Source: Siphonodentalium dalli (Eukaryota; Mollusca; Scaphopoda; Gadilida; Siphonodentaliidae). From it: a stretch of DNA of 64,000 nucleotides. The stretch spans positions 153,253,043-153,317,042 of the forward strand of contig CP136069.1 of NCBI GenBank assembly GCA_032622095.1, written 5' to 3'. The translations under genes were made by a program, and so were the position numbers. Each line of letters opens with the position of its first letter. The stretch's first letter is position 1. This document shows, piece after piece, positions 32,960 through 45,100 of the stretch. The notes below the pieces were generated by a model. That model was not told the origin of the DNA and searched no databases. It saw nothing but the letters and a program-made list of their open reading frames with translations.

Positions 32960-35289
32960 AGTTTATTACATTTTCCCTCGATTCTAGTCGCGTTTTAGAT
33001 CGCATCAGCAATTTTGAATGCGTGATACTCATCAACTCGAAACCACGTGATTCCCCACCGTGATGACTTTGGCTCAATACTTGTAGACTGGATGGAATGA
33101 AACTTTCGATGTCGGGTTCCGATCGCCTTTTCCCAGACTTATGGACCTTACACGACCCCTAATGTTTGGTTTTCATAATCTCTGATCAATTCTGGGCTGC
33201 AATTAGGTGTGTTCGAAATTCGAATCAAGGAATTGCATGTCCGGTTCACGATTCTTTCACAGTTACGGGCTTGTTTGATGTATCAATTGCGGCTTTATTG
33301 ATTTTCGGAATGATAACTCTAACTGTTATGGCATGTTTTAGCAATGCAATTTAAACAAGTCATCAACGGGCGTATTAATAATGCCACGCGTCGGGTTTGT
33401 CCTTGTCTGACAATATGTCATCGCACAATACCACGCAAACGAACCGTTTGTACGACCGATATAAAGTACATTCATCAACGAAATTGCGTGCATCGTCAGG
33501 AAGTTAATTCCGTTGGCAAAGATAATCATTGGCAGTATATAGCCTCAGACAGCTACCTTAGTAACACAAACCATCAACGAGAAAGTCACAAGATAAGCAG
33601 CTTACTATAAAACACGGAACATGACAGATAGAAGGTCCCCAAAGAATTGCTAAATCCTATTGCTCATTGATGCGCGATGGAATGGCACCAGAAGTAATTG
33701 CGTGCAGTGTACTGCATGACGTCTGAAAGTTGAATATCGATTGCTTCTATAAATGGGTCACATCTCTGGAGACAACGTGAAGAAAGCCGTGACGGAACAC
33801 GTATTTCATTGCTTTTCATAGTGTATTGGAATGAATCCATGCATATACGGATTAAGTGGACATAACTTGTATGTAAAACCCTTCGGGTTTTACACAAGTT
33901 ATGTCCACTTACCTCACCGTTACATCTCCATAAAAACAGTCCACATGACAGTTAATCCTAATATTTATATACATTTAGCGAAAAAGCCACTTTGTAAATA
34001 TAATTAAATCGAAAAGTGTATCGTGACAAGATCAGCCCAAAATACCCAATAGCACCCTTGGCAAAAGTTAATAGGAACAATTTCTCTTCATGTTGAAACC
34101 CGATGATGTATTAAGTCAATCCTGCGCGAGTCAAAATGCGCCCAAAGCATTACGCATTCGTCTTTCCAAACCTAATGACGTATCGATGGTGTTATTAGCT
34201 TGGTGTTATTAGGCTTTGCGCATTCACCGAGAAATAACTGCAACTAGCCACGTGGGCGCCGACCAATCAGAATGCTGGATTTAGTGATGACAACACTTAG
34301 TGTGTAAATATACTCCAATAACCCACATGTGTATACGGTTGTCGATGTTATCTATGACTACACGTATACGATGGCAATTACTATGATATGATGAGGTCAC
34401 TGGTAGGTTAAACTTCATCTATACCACTCCCTTTACCAATTGTATAGCTTAAGACAAAAACTAAATACTCCAAACTATATGGGCAAAAGTGTAAATCTTA
34501 CAGGGAGATCCCATTGGCGATGGTTTAAGTTATTCAAGGGTTCGCCCCCACACACACATGCATTAAGCGTTTATATACAGGTATAACTGATATTACGCAC
34601 TCATAGGGTATATACTGCCAGGCTGTTCTGGCGATGTCATATGAGCTATGGGGCTATCTCGCAGAACAAAACATTTCAGGTATAATTTGCAGATGTAATT
34701 TAATTTCGGTAAATATACAATAAAATGTTTTATCAGCATACGCCAAATAGTACGACAAATAAAAAAACGGAACGTCGGTAAACAGGTAACGGAAACAACT
34801 TATATAAGAAAGGATTAATCAACAATGTCTGACGTTGCATATATGATGTATACCGTATAATAATATGCAATAATCAACTAGTAACATATATAATAAATGT
34901 AGTGTATTTGCACTGTATTTTTAGATATTTTCTGTTTGTACATTCGTTACTTTATGTTTAACGAATACGGTTTATTTAAAAAAAAAATGGGAGCTATGGG
35001 GTAATTTTGATCAATATCGTACTCGCTATATTGCGTACCGGTTAGACTTTTTGCAGGATGTATGTATTCGCGGATGTCTCATTATTGCATTATGTAACTT
35101 TAATGACCGCGTTAATTGCTTTCGATATAATTTAGGTCTGAACAATGGCGGGCCACTCTTGAGGATTTTATTACGTGAACACAATGCCCACTATAATAGC
35201 TAACATTGCTGATGGAGTATGTCTCAATTGAAATGTAGACTATTTGTTCGTATTGCGATGTATCGGGGTGTATTTAATCATATTAGTAG
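32960..35289. other. No gene recognised
   Basis: AT-rich sequence with short frames only. 33166-33354 encodes a hydrophobic peptide (ALLIFGMITLTVMA) with no splice support. A perfect hairpin sits at 33853-33911. CCAATCAG and CACGTGGGCGCC words near 34245-34270 are not enough to call a promoter. Confidence 0.35.
33853..33911. repeat. Short near-perfect hairpin
   Basis: TAAGTGGACATAACTTGT, then (AT)GTAAAACCC, loop TTC, then the exact complement. Only a 2-nt bulge interrupts a stem of about 27 bp. It is long enough to be a precursor-like RNA hairpin or a MITE relic. Confidence 0.7.
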
Positions 35290-35397
35290 ATTGTAGGACC
35301 GCATTTAGAGGCTACCTGGTGTGGTGAAACAAACCTTTAGTGATAATCCGTATATGTTGTAATCATTTGAAGGATTAGTTTCTTTAAGGGTGGATAC
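35290..35397 (+). repeat. Dispersed repeat R3, interrupted by a Harbinger-like element
   Basis: GACCGCATTTAGAGG and TCATTTGAAGGATTAG match 30290-30390. The repeat resumes at 37160-37280 with TAACGGAATTCTGATG, AAACCAATATATTCTATATT and GTTACCATTTCTGACTATGG, matching 30713-30840 and, in part, 29128-29235 and 58640-58690. The other copies therefore show the uninterrupted TTTAACGGAATTC site. Confidence 0.65.
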
Positions 35398-37159
35398 ACA
35401 CATGCATGTAATGTCTGTATGTAAAATACATGTATTTGACATGGTCACACCAATCATTGATAGCATTAATCGCCTGTCCGCGATCGTTCCATTTCAACAG
35501 GCGAGATCAGTGAGTAGTTATAAGCCAAAATCAAACTAACTGTTATCAAGAGATTTCAGGCCAGTCATAAACATGTCTTTTTTCATGGGTGTCGAAATGA
35601 ATAAATCCTGTCTGATATCTGTTGCTGTTTTTCACGAGTTTTAGTTCATTTCGAAAAGTGGATTTGAGTCTGTAGATTTTATACTTGATTTGTTTCTCGT
35701 CATTTCTTGGAAACAGGGTCATCCAAAATAAAAATAAATGTGTAGACTTTTGAAGCTCTTTTAGGACGATTGTGATACATGAGTGTTTAATGCCCCACAC
35801 ACTGACTCCCAATTTAATCTCGTCCAGCAAAACCCGAACGGCTCTAGATCTCTGGATCCACATTTTGGAAGTGCTATATTAATACACATGGCAATCAACT
35901 AACTCATACATGGTGAATTCCTTGTTAAGTGATTTAGCCTAATCGGACAACGCCGAATCGAGCCAGGATAAGGATATTTGTTTCTCGTCTATGCATGGCC
36001 TCAGCTCAAATTTTAACAATCCGATGGTGCTCTCATGCCTTGAAAATTTAAGGCATTGGAAAATTAAGACAGACAATACCAGTTTGTTGAGATTGCTCGG
36101 ATAATTTGAGGGCGAGCTCATGTGATAACTTTCAATTGGGATTTCCTTGCATATATCCATTACAGCGCCAAAAACATTAATGCAGGTACAGCGTTGAAAG
36201 ACAAAAGAGTCACCCCCCCCCCCCATTTTAACCCAGAATTTACAGAGCAGTACAATTTGTACAAATGTATATGTTTCTCAGGCCAAAGGATGAACAAGTT
36301 CCTAACTGTCACCATTTTAGCCTGTACAGGCTTGAATTATCACATTTTGGACCATAATCCATGATTGGGGGAGGGGGTTGGTTCTCGAAAGTTTCGAATA
36401 ACTAAGGGATTTAGTTGAATGTATCGGCCGGGATTATCTGGGCAAGAATGTACAACATAATGTTTTACTTAAATATTCCATAGTTGTAAATTGTGCGTAT
36501 ATAACACAAGAGAGGAAATTTGACGTAGTTGTGGACTCGTAGCTAGACAACCCTGTTCCCGAATGAAGACATACATGCAGCAACACCACCTTCTGTATAC
36601 CTTCAAATTTAAAGCTGTACTAATATGTTCATAATTATATGAATAGCATCAATTGCTGCATATGAGATTAATCACTCGTAGCAAACAGGCACGACAGATA
36701 TGACTGTCAACTACAATATTTACAAATCAGGAGTGGCTTCGTGGCTCCAGGGGGGGGGGGTATAGGACTCATGTTGCTGCATGCCCCCCTCCGGTCGATG
36801 AAATATGTAATGGTCAGTCCGGTAGCTTCTGGTATAATATAGCACCCATGTTGGGGATCATAGCCCCTGCATTGTGGAAATCCTGGGACCATCACTGGTA
36901 TACAATCAAGAGAAGACTGACAATGATTTAAACAGAACGTCCAACATTTGGGTTATCGCGCGAACAATTATTTTAAGCGGCCTGACGACTTCGTCCAGTC
37001 AACGACTCTCTACACGTTCAGAGCTTTACTCACTGTGGTCAAACATATAGCCGCACTGATTGGGTTGTCAGCAGACACATATTACATGGTCTGTATGATC
37101 CATGTAAAACGCCAAATACACGATATTTACAGAGATTACATGCATGTGTGTATCCACCC
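35398..37159. mobile_element. PIF/Harbinger-like TIR element with TAA TSD
   Basis: The ends are inverted: GGGTGGATACACACATGCAT followed by GTAAT and TCTGTA, then a TGTAAAAYRC block. TAA is duplicated (35395-35397 and 37160-37162). Sibling copies of the host repeat R3 read TTTTAACGGAATTC with one TAA, so insertion is confirmed by empty sites. A 3-bp TAA/TTA duplication and GGG-starting ends fit PIF/Harbinger. The interior holds a decayed - strand reading frame (35546-36226), a poly-C run near 36213 and a poly-G run near 36752. Confidence 0.65.
35546..36226 (-). pseudogene. Decayed frame in the Harbinger-like element, possibly MADF/Myb-type
   Basis: One reading frame stays open for about 225 codons on the - strand, broken by two stops: after SLSWLDSALSD at 35939, and within 35864-35938. 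The last part reads EKQIKYKIYRLKSTFRNELK then LVKNSN, a K/R-rich helical pattern like the second half of MADF domains (K.K...LR..F..ELKKV..S). PIF/Harbinger elements commonly carry a second, MADF- or Myb-like protein, which makes this reasonable. No catalytic transposase motif was seen. The family call is tentative. Confidence 0.3.
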
Positions 37160-37511
37160 TAACGGAATTCTGATGTGGTGCATTCATGAAACCAATATAT
37201 TCTATATTATGTATATGCCTAATAATATGACATTGAGTGCGTTACCATTTCTGACTATGGTTTCCTTGTACGGATAGCGCTGCATGATCTCATGGAACCG
37301 GACGTAATTATAACGACTCGTACTACAATGGGAAGCGTCTAGCCTGTCGATTATTACGGGAGATTTCTCAGCGTTCATATCATGTAATTATGATTTCACG
37401 GTGACTGGACTGTCGGACATGGCTGTGGCCAAGCTGCCTGCAGCTCCATCAACGCTCACGCTACGAATTACCGTCAGCATTATTTGAATCAGGGTTAATG
37501 GACTGCTACTG

Positions 37512-37571
37512 GACATTCGTAAACAATATATGGTCGAGGGCGTAGCCCGAGACCATTTGGTTTATGAATGT
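37512..37571. repeat. Small CGAG hairpin
   Basis: GACATTCRTAAAC outer stem and GGTCGAGGGC / GCCCGAGACC inner stem. CGAG is on the + strand in both arms (37535 and 37548), as in the larger CTCG hairpins. Stem of about 25 bp. Confidence 0.55.
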
Positions 37572-37825
37572 CCTGTCGCGAGACCTAAAACACAGGCTGA
37601 AATGTATACCGATGAATGCAACATATAAGAAGGTTTTAGGTTTTATGTATATAGGGCCTATACAAAATAGTCCTCGACTCAGAACAAAACCACGCCCATT
37701 GACACGAATCGTGTGAGTTATGGTTGCACGTGGGCTGCATGTCGTGATGACAATAAGCTAGATCACTGGGTCGCGGCCGTATTGGATTCTAGCTGCGTTC
37801 CATAGTTTCAGAGATTCTTCCAACC

Positions 37826-37965
37826 CCGGTTCCGTGGTTTTAGTGCTACTGGTACAAGTTTTGGAGTAGAATTTCCATATATGGAGCTTTTTAATTATTC
37901 ATGACTTCCATATATGGACTGCTACTCCAAAACTTAAACCTGTAGCACTAAAACCAAGAAACCGG
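37826..37965. repeat. Hairpin containing CCATATATGG in both arms
   Basis: Arms 37826-37886 and 37907-37965 share CCGGTTYC, GGTTTTAGTGCTAC, AAGTTTTGGAGTAG and TCCATATATGGA in inverted orientation, with a 20-nt AT-rich loop. CCATATATGG matches the CArG-box consensus. Probably a MITE. Confidence 0.75.
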
Positions 37966-38617
37966 ACCTTCGTGGATTCAATGTGGCTGCGAGTTAGTGC
38001 CAGGGCGTATAGTGTATAGGCATGATACAGCTGCCCGGTACAGCATTGAACAAAATGTAGATATAAGACATTTTGGAAAAGTTTGGTTAGCATTATTTTT
38101 GGGTAATTAATCAATTCTGGCAACTAAAGCGTCTTTTGAAGAAATGTTGTTGTTGTTGTTGTTGGAATCTGATGCTATCGGATTGCATGTGTACCCTTAA
38201 GAGCATCTATTTTTCAAATTATGAGAATCCCGAAAGATGGTGGCCACTGGTGAAAGATCAACCGAAACTTACAGATCGTCGTGTTTTTCTTGTTTGACAT
38301 CCGTTTGGTAACTTAAAGTCCAGATGCTTCAAACTTCAACTTTTCGCTTTTTGGTTTCATATTTGTTTCGTAGCAAAAGACGATTATTAACCGATTTCCA
38401 TAGAATTACAGAACATTTTATATGTTTGCAATTTAACTGCCCATTGAGGTGTTATTGCAATAACATTTTTTATTATATACTTGCCCATGAATTATAAGGT
38501 TTTGGCAGTGAGATATAAGTGATATCCCACTAGTGAGTGATATCAGCTTGAAATTTCTGATATATTGACATTCATTGGGGGGCCATAGGCAAGTAACTAA
38601 AGTATATAATAAACAGA

Positions 38618-38770
38618 ATATCCACACTTTTTCCGTGGATATGGGTTAAATCTCATTCGTGATGACAAAACATTTGAATTTCCACTCCTGGATAAAGCCA
38701 CTCGTGGAAATTCAATGTTTTGTCATCACTCATGAGATATAACCCATATCCACTGAACAAGTGTGGATAT
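38618..38770. repeat. CTCG-type hairpin 4
   Basis: Arms pair through ATATCCACACTT, CCGTGGATATGGGTT, GATGACAAAACATT and GAATTTCCACTC with inverted partners. Symmetric mismatched words are TTCG/CTCA (38656 and 38729) and CTCC/CTCG (38685 and 38701). Spacing differs from hairpins 1-3 (about 24, 29, 16, 28, 24). The right end reads GATATCCTCTATATA, as at 30711. Confidence 0.65.
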
Positions 38771-38799
38771 CCTCTATATATCTTGTATTTCAAATTTAC

Positions 38800-41111
38800 C
38801 AACTCCATTGGCTCCAATACAACACCTTTGAAAATCCATGATCAAAAACCGAGATTTGAAAGCATCTGCTTTTACTAACTTCTTGGAAATGAAAGCGTAT
38901 ATGATTTTTCGGCGGTCTACTTGGCGTTAATACATCGGCCATTCTCTGGTTAATTTGATCAAATCCATCAATTCTAAGTCGAATGTGGACATCTGTTCTC
39001 AGAAAGATTCAAAATTAATTGTAACCGACGAAAGGCTTTACTAAAAAAGGTAAGAAAGCGTTATATTATGTACGTGATGGGCACTGATGACATTGGTCAG
39101 ACCAGCATATGGCTAGGGAATTAACTCTACCTTGCAGTTTCGGATGTGACTATAAATTGTGCTTGTGGTGGTGTCAAGGACGTGTCAAAAGAAAGCCCTT
39201 CGAACAGCACGCATTCTTGAACCGGAAGATCCCCCCCCCCCCCACTGATAGCTATGTCTCTCCAAAAAATCCGACAGAAAGTCGAATAACAACAAATTTC
39301 ACACTTAATACTTTTTGGAAAATGAAACCACAAGATCAATTTCAACCTATATCTGGTCGGAAATTTCAAAACGATGCTATATATAATATGGACGACGAAT
39401 AAGGACTGTGCGGTTGTGGGGTGGGGCGGGGGAACGTTAGCTAGCGGAGCGCGTTATAATAAGCCACTACGGAAATCTCATATAGCTTCTGACACTCGGA
39501 TGGTTAAATCTTCGAATTCCAGATCGTGTTCGCCAGGGGGCGCATATTTATCGACACTGAACAACTTAAATCAATGGATAATAGCGCATCATGAGAATAA
39601 ACGCAATTACCTTGCAAAACACCGCTTCCCAAATTACAAAATATTCATTTTCTTCTCGTCTAGGAGTCAATACGACCTTATTTGTTAAGTTCATTACGAT
39701 ATTTGTCTGCTTTTCCGGTCTAGCGCTGTGATATTTCTCGCTTGGCAAATTTAGGGATGAATAATACATGAGTGATACGACTTATATATGTGAGTCTACT
39801 AATACATGTTGACTTAAATGAGTTCCACCAATACAATAACATTCATATGAAACAAAACAGACATGTACTGTATAAACCAATGATATTATGTGGGGATGCC
39901 CGGTGGCTCAGTCGGTATAATACATAGCGAATTATATTCCATCATAAACCGGGATGGTGAAGCCGGAGCGCGTACGATATACACCCCTGGTTAAGTGGGC
40001 CTGCTAATTTGTTATGATGCCTGTGGGTCCTATCTGCTGAATAGTTATGATGCTGGTAGGGAAAACTGATGCTGTTAAGAAAATGTACCGTTATTTTTTT
40101 CTTTCTTAAGTTGTCATTTTCACGGCCTTTGGCTAATCTGAACGAATTGAGTATAAGCTAGTGTGTTTATAATGCATTCAAAAACAAATATATTTAAATA
40201 AATTTATTATACAATGTTGTGTACAGTATGTGTTTTTCTTGTACGAGTCCAGGTTGTGGTGAAAAGTCATATTGGACGAGACACGCAGTGTATAATGATA
40301 TTTTTATTATCAATTTGTATGTTTATCCAAATTTTGGGAATAATACTTTTGTGGTTATTTTTGGTATTTGTCGGCATTTAATTCTCTATAAAAGCCTGTA
40401 TTTGATCAACATAAAGCATGATTTGGAATAGTAAACACGGAAGTGAAAAAAAACTCAACTCGGAAGTGAAACTCTGCTCAATCCACCAGTGTTGCGCGCG
40501 CATCACAATTTCACCGATTCATTTCGCAATAGAGTTAATTCGTGACGTCACGGAGTCCCAATAAAAAAGTCATTTTGAACACTCGGGAGTCCAATGTGTT
40601 TTCCCCCCCCGGATTATTACGTGACGGCTTTTGCCCAATCAGAAAAAGTGTTATGCAGTTAAGGGATGGATAATAATATGAAATATTTAAATAATGCTGG
40701 AAACCGACCATAATAAAAAATAGCTATTCCTGTCATTTTGCAAACACATATAGAAGCAGCCATGATTAAAGTACAGTTTAGTGAATCCCCAGTAAAATTA
40801 ACCATATGCGTGCTGGCTGCTCCACCAACAAAACTGACAATGTCAACTTCAACAAAGCAAATTATTTTGGCAAAGACCCCTATCGTCAATAATAACAACT
40901 CCATATCCTCACATAAATCACCATCCCTCATACAATGTATATAGTAATTTGAAAGACTTGAGGCCACTGAACCGCATTGATCAGTAGTCGTTTAAGGCTC
41001 TATTGATACCGTTCAGATTCAAAGGGACATAATTCATACCTCAGAATTAGGAATATATGACTTAGGTGACAAGTTTTTCAAAAGAACAAAACAAATGTCC
41101 TAAAAAAAAAA
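38800..41111. other. No gene recognised; possible tRNA-derived SINE head
   Basis: AT-rich with only short frames. At 39904-39915 TGGCTCAGTCGG matches the RNA polymerase III A box, inside a tRNA-like GCCCGGTGGCTCAGTCGGTA. No convincing B box or cloverleaf follows, so this could be a decayed SINE. A poly-C run is present near 39231 and GC-rich sequence near 39420. Confidence 0.3.
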
Positions 41112-41520
41112 TTAAAGGTACTAAATCCGATCAGACGGCCCCCATATCATCAAGTTACACCAACAACAACATCTCTTCAAAATTCGCTTTTGTTATCAGA
41201 ATCGATTAATTACAACAAAATAATGCTAACCGCGGTCAACTATGGTATAATATTTTCCAAAACGTATCAACATGTTGTTCAAAGAAATAAAGCCGTATTA
41301 TCACTTGCCAATCACGAAATTTGGCCTCGTTAAATTACCATTTGATTTTAGAGTTATCCATCTTCATCCGCAATTTTGTCCGAGAAATCGGTTTCACTAC
41401 TCGTTTCTGGGCCACAACTAATTACACATTTCGAGAAATAACAAATTTCAAAAATCGATATCTGATCACTCTGAGCTTTGGTGGGTGGATTCCTCGACTC
41501 GAATCAAATATTTTTCAATG
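41112..41520 (+). mobile_element. MITE family M1, copy lacking a clear right end
   Basis: Begins TTAAAGGTACTAAATCCGAT and CAGACGGCCCC, then CAACAACAAC, TTTCTGGGCCACA, TCGAGAAATAACAAA and CTGAGCTTTGGTGGG, matching 56833-57227. The right terminus is decayed. 41521-42328 has no feature except the 23-G run at 41950-41972. Confidence 0.65.
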
Positions 41521-41949
41521 GTTTACATGTTCAAATAAATTCACTTTGGTAGAGAACATGGATTTACTTTTGAAAATCAGGAAGTGTTTTTTTTAAGACC
41601 ATCAATGTTGAAAGTATTAATCTGTGCGCTACCTTTACGGTTTAAACATGTTATGCTCGTAGGTATCCAGTATTAAATTTTCAAATAATTGCTGATTGTA
41701 GTGCAATTCGCGATTGCGCGCACGACATTTAAAAACAAATACATTTATGGGAAAATCGAAGGTCGATTTAAAAAATATAGGCCACATTATACCGTATACA
41801 TAATGACTTATTTCGAGAACTGATGCAATATAGCCAACCATATGTTGGACGCCGGCTTGGATAACAAAGATTCCCCAAAGCGGATTTTGGATGTTATTCT
41901 TGAGGCTTTTTCTGCGTCGAATGACAGTAAATTTAGCTTGTATCTCGGT

Positions 41950-41972
41950 GGGGGGGGGGGGGGGGGGGGGGG
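41950..41972. repeat. 23-nt poly-G tract
   Basis: Uninterrupted G run outside any recognised element, comparable in length to the tracts inside F1. It underlies a misleading poly-Gly/poly-Pro frame on both strands. Confidence 0.95.
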
Positions 41973-42418
41973 CAAAACAATATTTGCAGTAAGGTATGCC
42001 GGGGGTGCATGGGTGGTTCAAGAGGCAAAAATAAAACGAATGTTTTCCCCTCACTAACTCACATATATTTGATAATACATTGGCACAGTGTTTTCACAAA
42101 ATTTTAGGAATTTGCTCCAGTCAAGGGTTAATTTTTTACTAAACACCCATTGACGAGTAGTTAACTTATTATATGTTTAGATAATAAGTTCAACAAACGC
42201 CCATAATACTGCACCATGTTTTTTTTTAATTAGTACATGCACCTAGATATATTTCTCCAACAATAGAAATGAATCTTTCTACACACTTGATTTCTCTCTC
42301 TGTTTATTCTGTCCGTCTGTCGTCGGCCAGGCAAATATGGACATAGGTGTCGCCTGGAGAGGGAATTTATGAGACCTACATTTTTGGTTAGCGTAAATAC
42401 TAAATTTTCGGAATCCGT

Positions 42419-42568
42419 ATGTTGGATTTGTCAGATAGGCGGACTTTTTTCTCAACGCGTGGTTTTCTTGAGGCACCCGATGAAATAATCGGTCATTTTT
42501 TAAATAAAGCTGACATTTTTGACCGAGTATTTTCACACATTTTGAGAAGAAATATTGTCCAATATTGA
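42419..42568 (+). pseudogene. Exon-like frame in F4 left arm, frameshifted
   Basis: 49 codons starting MLDLSDRRTFFSTRGFLEA and containing FLNKADIFDRVFSHILRR, ending TGA. It aligns residue by residue with the frames at 47356-47541 and 49360-49545 in the opposite arm. Relative to those it has lost one base near 42557, causing early termination. Function unknown; possibly a captured host exon or a remnant of the element's own gene. Confidence 0.4.
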
Positions 42569-42637
42569 TACCTGAGAGTGGGGCGATAACCAGAGCATGG
42601 TAATACATGTAACTATTGAATCTAGGAACTGCAGTCA

Positions 42638-42655
42638 TGACGTCATGTGACGTCA
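42638..42655. promoter_or_regulatory. Twin CRE-like palindromes
   Basis: TGACGTCATGTGACGTCA: two perfect ATF/CREB-type palindromes 2 bp apart. The pair is retained in the other arm copies (47304-47321 and 49308-49325) although surrounding bases differ. Confidence 0.5.
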
Positions 42656-45100
42656 AATAATATTTTGGGCGTGACAAATATGACGATTCACGCAAAGCGT
42701 TGTCTTTCGTTTCTTTTAAATCGTAAAGTAAGACGGGTATGCCGCATTGTTTTATACCATGGGAAACTACTGCCAATTGGCTATATTTATATATATAATT
42801 TATCGCTTCAGGCCGCATTATTTTTTATCAGAGGCAGAAAAATTAACCCTCCCCTAAAGGTAAGATGCGCCATTCTGTGGTATAAGGCACACATAACTCA
42901 CGGTTACATGTCAATAGGCTTAATTAACACAACGGCCGTTGATATTCTGCTAAAGAATGTAATAATATATAAATTTCTGTCTGCAATCTCGAACATTAAA
43001 GTAGAAACAAATATATAATGTACCCCCAAACCCGAAAGTTTAATAAATTTTAGAATTTTTCCAAAAAAGTGATATAAAACGCATTTTTTTTATTTTCTGG
43101 AAGGCAAAACAAGAACAGAATTGTAAGGGTGGAGATAATTGGTGTATACGGCAATTTGATTCCGCTTTGGATTAAAAAATGACATACTAACCCAAAATGG
43201 CTGCCAATATGGCAGCCGCAATATAGGTGGAAATTGGGAAATATGTAAGAACGCACATTTACTTGTTTAAATGGATTAACTAACAAATCGGTCGTTGATG
43301 AACTGCTAATCTCTAGTTTAAGGTATATATCCCAATCTACAAACTCGAACAATAAAGTGAAAATATTACACAATGCACCTCCTGGCACATTTAAAAATAA
43401 TAAAATTTAGGTATTTTTCTCCAAAAATAACCTAAAACCATTTTTTGTCATCTTCTCGGAAGCCATAACGCGCAGAATGTAGCGTAGTGGAGACGTTTGG
43501 TGTGTACGATAATTCAATGTCGTTTTTAGATTACAAAATGGCTTACTAACCCCAAGATGGCTGCCAATACGGTGGTCAGAATAAATGGTGAAATATGTCA
43601 TGTTATACTTTTATCGCCGTCATTGCCGCCATCTAATATGTCTCACACAACCCAAAGTATTATATTCATTGTATCATGTTACTCCGGGACATCATGATGC
43701 GCAATTCTATTTAAAATATCTACCAGAATGGTGCCCATTATTGACGAATCTTGCATTCATGAGTATTCGTGCTCAATTAATCCGTGTCCCTTGAAATAGG
43801 TGGCCATTTGAGCGAGGTATTTACAGATGAACAGGATTGTTTAAAACAGAGAACCGAGTAACAGTAATACATTGAATGCGTGATTGTTATTTATGCCAGT
43901 CACCTTTGACACAATCAATATGAAATTACATAAACCCGAAAATAGAAGGTCAATCTTTCTCAATGAATATTAATCCAAGTGCTACCGGATATGATGGTAC
44001 ATAACTACATATGAGGTGGATATGCCGTGGATACCATTATCGAAGTCTGGGCTAGACGAGGTTGATGTGGGTTCACACCCGACTTGATTGGGCGATAATT
44101 GGGACAGATATTAAAGCTAGATGTGAGATAAGGAACATCTCATTGTGCCATCCGATAAATACATGACCACTGCGATAATAAATGATAATTTGTTCACACT
44201 CACTGATTGACACTGAAGCAATCACATTTGAAGCAATGATTTTGATTCTGAGTCAGTGCCTCGATTAATCTGTTATATATACAATGTACAATTGCTGTAC
44301 AACCGCTTCGATCCACCGAAGACGGTCGTGATAACACAGAGTGAATTTTCCAGACCATAAATAACCATCGCCGCTTTCATTGACTATTGTCCAATAACGC
44401 AGAGAAGATGAGATTCAGAAAACGATAGCGCTCGTTGTACAAAATTAGTTCAGATTTTGCATCTTCCGAAAAAATATCTGATCAGTGATAAACATAAGAA
44501 TAGTCATGTCCAGAATGAGAATCCCTCCTGTATGCCTAACTTAATTATGCAGTTTCTGTTGAACATGATCGCCATGAAGGACTGCTTATTTGCAATATAT
44601 GAACGCGATAACCTTCAGAAATATCAAATGTTATTTCCAATTTGGTGGAAAAGTAAACTTGTCTACGTTATGTTACATCTGAACGTGTCATATTCAGACC
44701 AGGAGGCCTGTTGCTGCTGCGGCTGCGTAAAACCCATGTCATTATGTATCAATCGGGCTGTATTCAATATTCGTATTTACAGGCAACACCGGTGGAAAAC
44801 AATATGGCGAATAATTCCTCGTCCGCATATCGTCCCGATTGTATAAAGACATATGCATGTATTCATCACACGCTGTTCGGTAAATACTAAACTACAAGTT
44901 CCTTATTTCGCTCAGCACATTCGGAGTTGTTATGGATGAGTCATCGTAGTTCAGATTCTGGTCTGCACATAAGTTGTTGCTATATATCATTTTTGAGATG
45001 CAGCGACAAATTACACCAAGACTCGTGATCCCATTTTGTTTTATCCATTTGTACATCAAACACTACCACAATATAATATCAGGATACGCACTACACACGA

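Noticed and set aside
33166-33354. Possible membrane-protein exon
   Set aside because: One hydrophobic stretch only; no splice sites or family motif that could be recognised.
39897-39975. tRNA gene
   Set aside because: A perfect A box is present, but there is no B box and no cloverleaf; at best a decayed SINE head.
42279-42818. 179-codon - strand frame
   Set aside because: Lies in a foldback arm, and the inverted arm copies do not keep the frame open on the equivalent strand.
44457-44846. 129-codon + strand frame in the centre of F4
   Set aside because: Starts at TTG, has no recognisable domain or splice context, and sits inside a mobile element. Kept only as a note.
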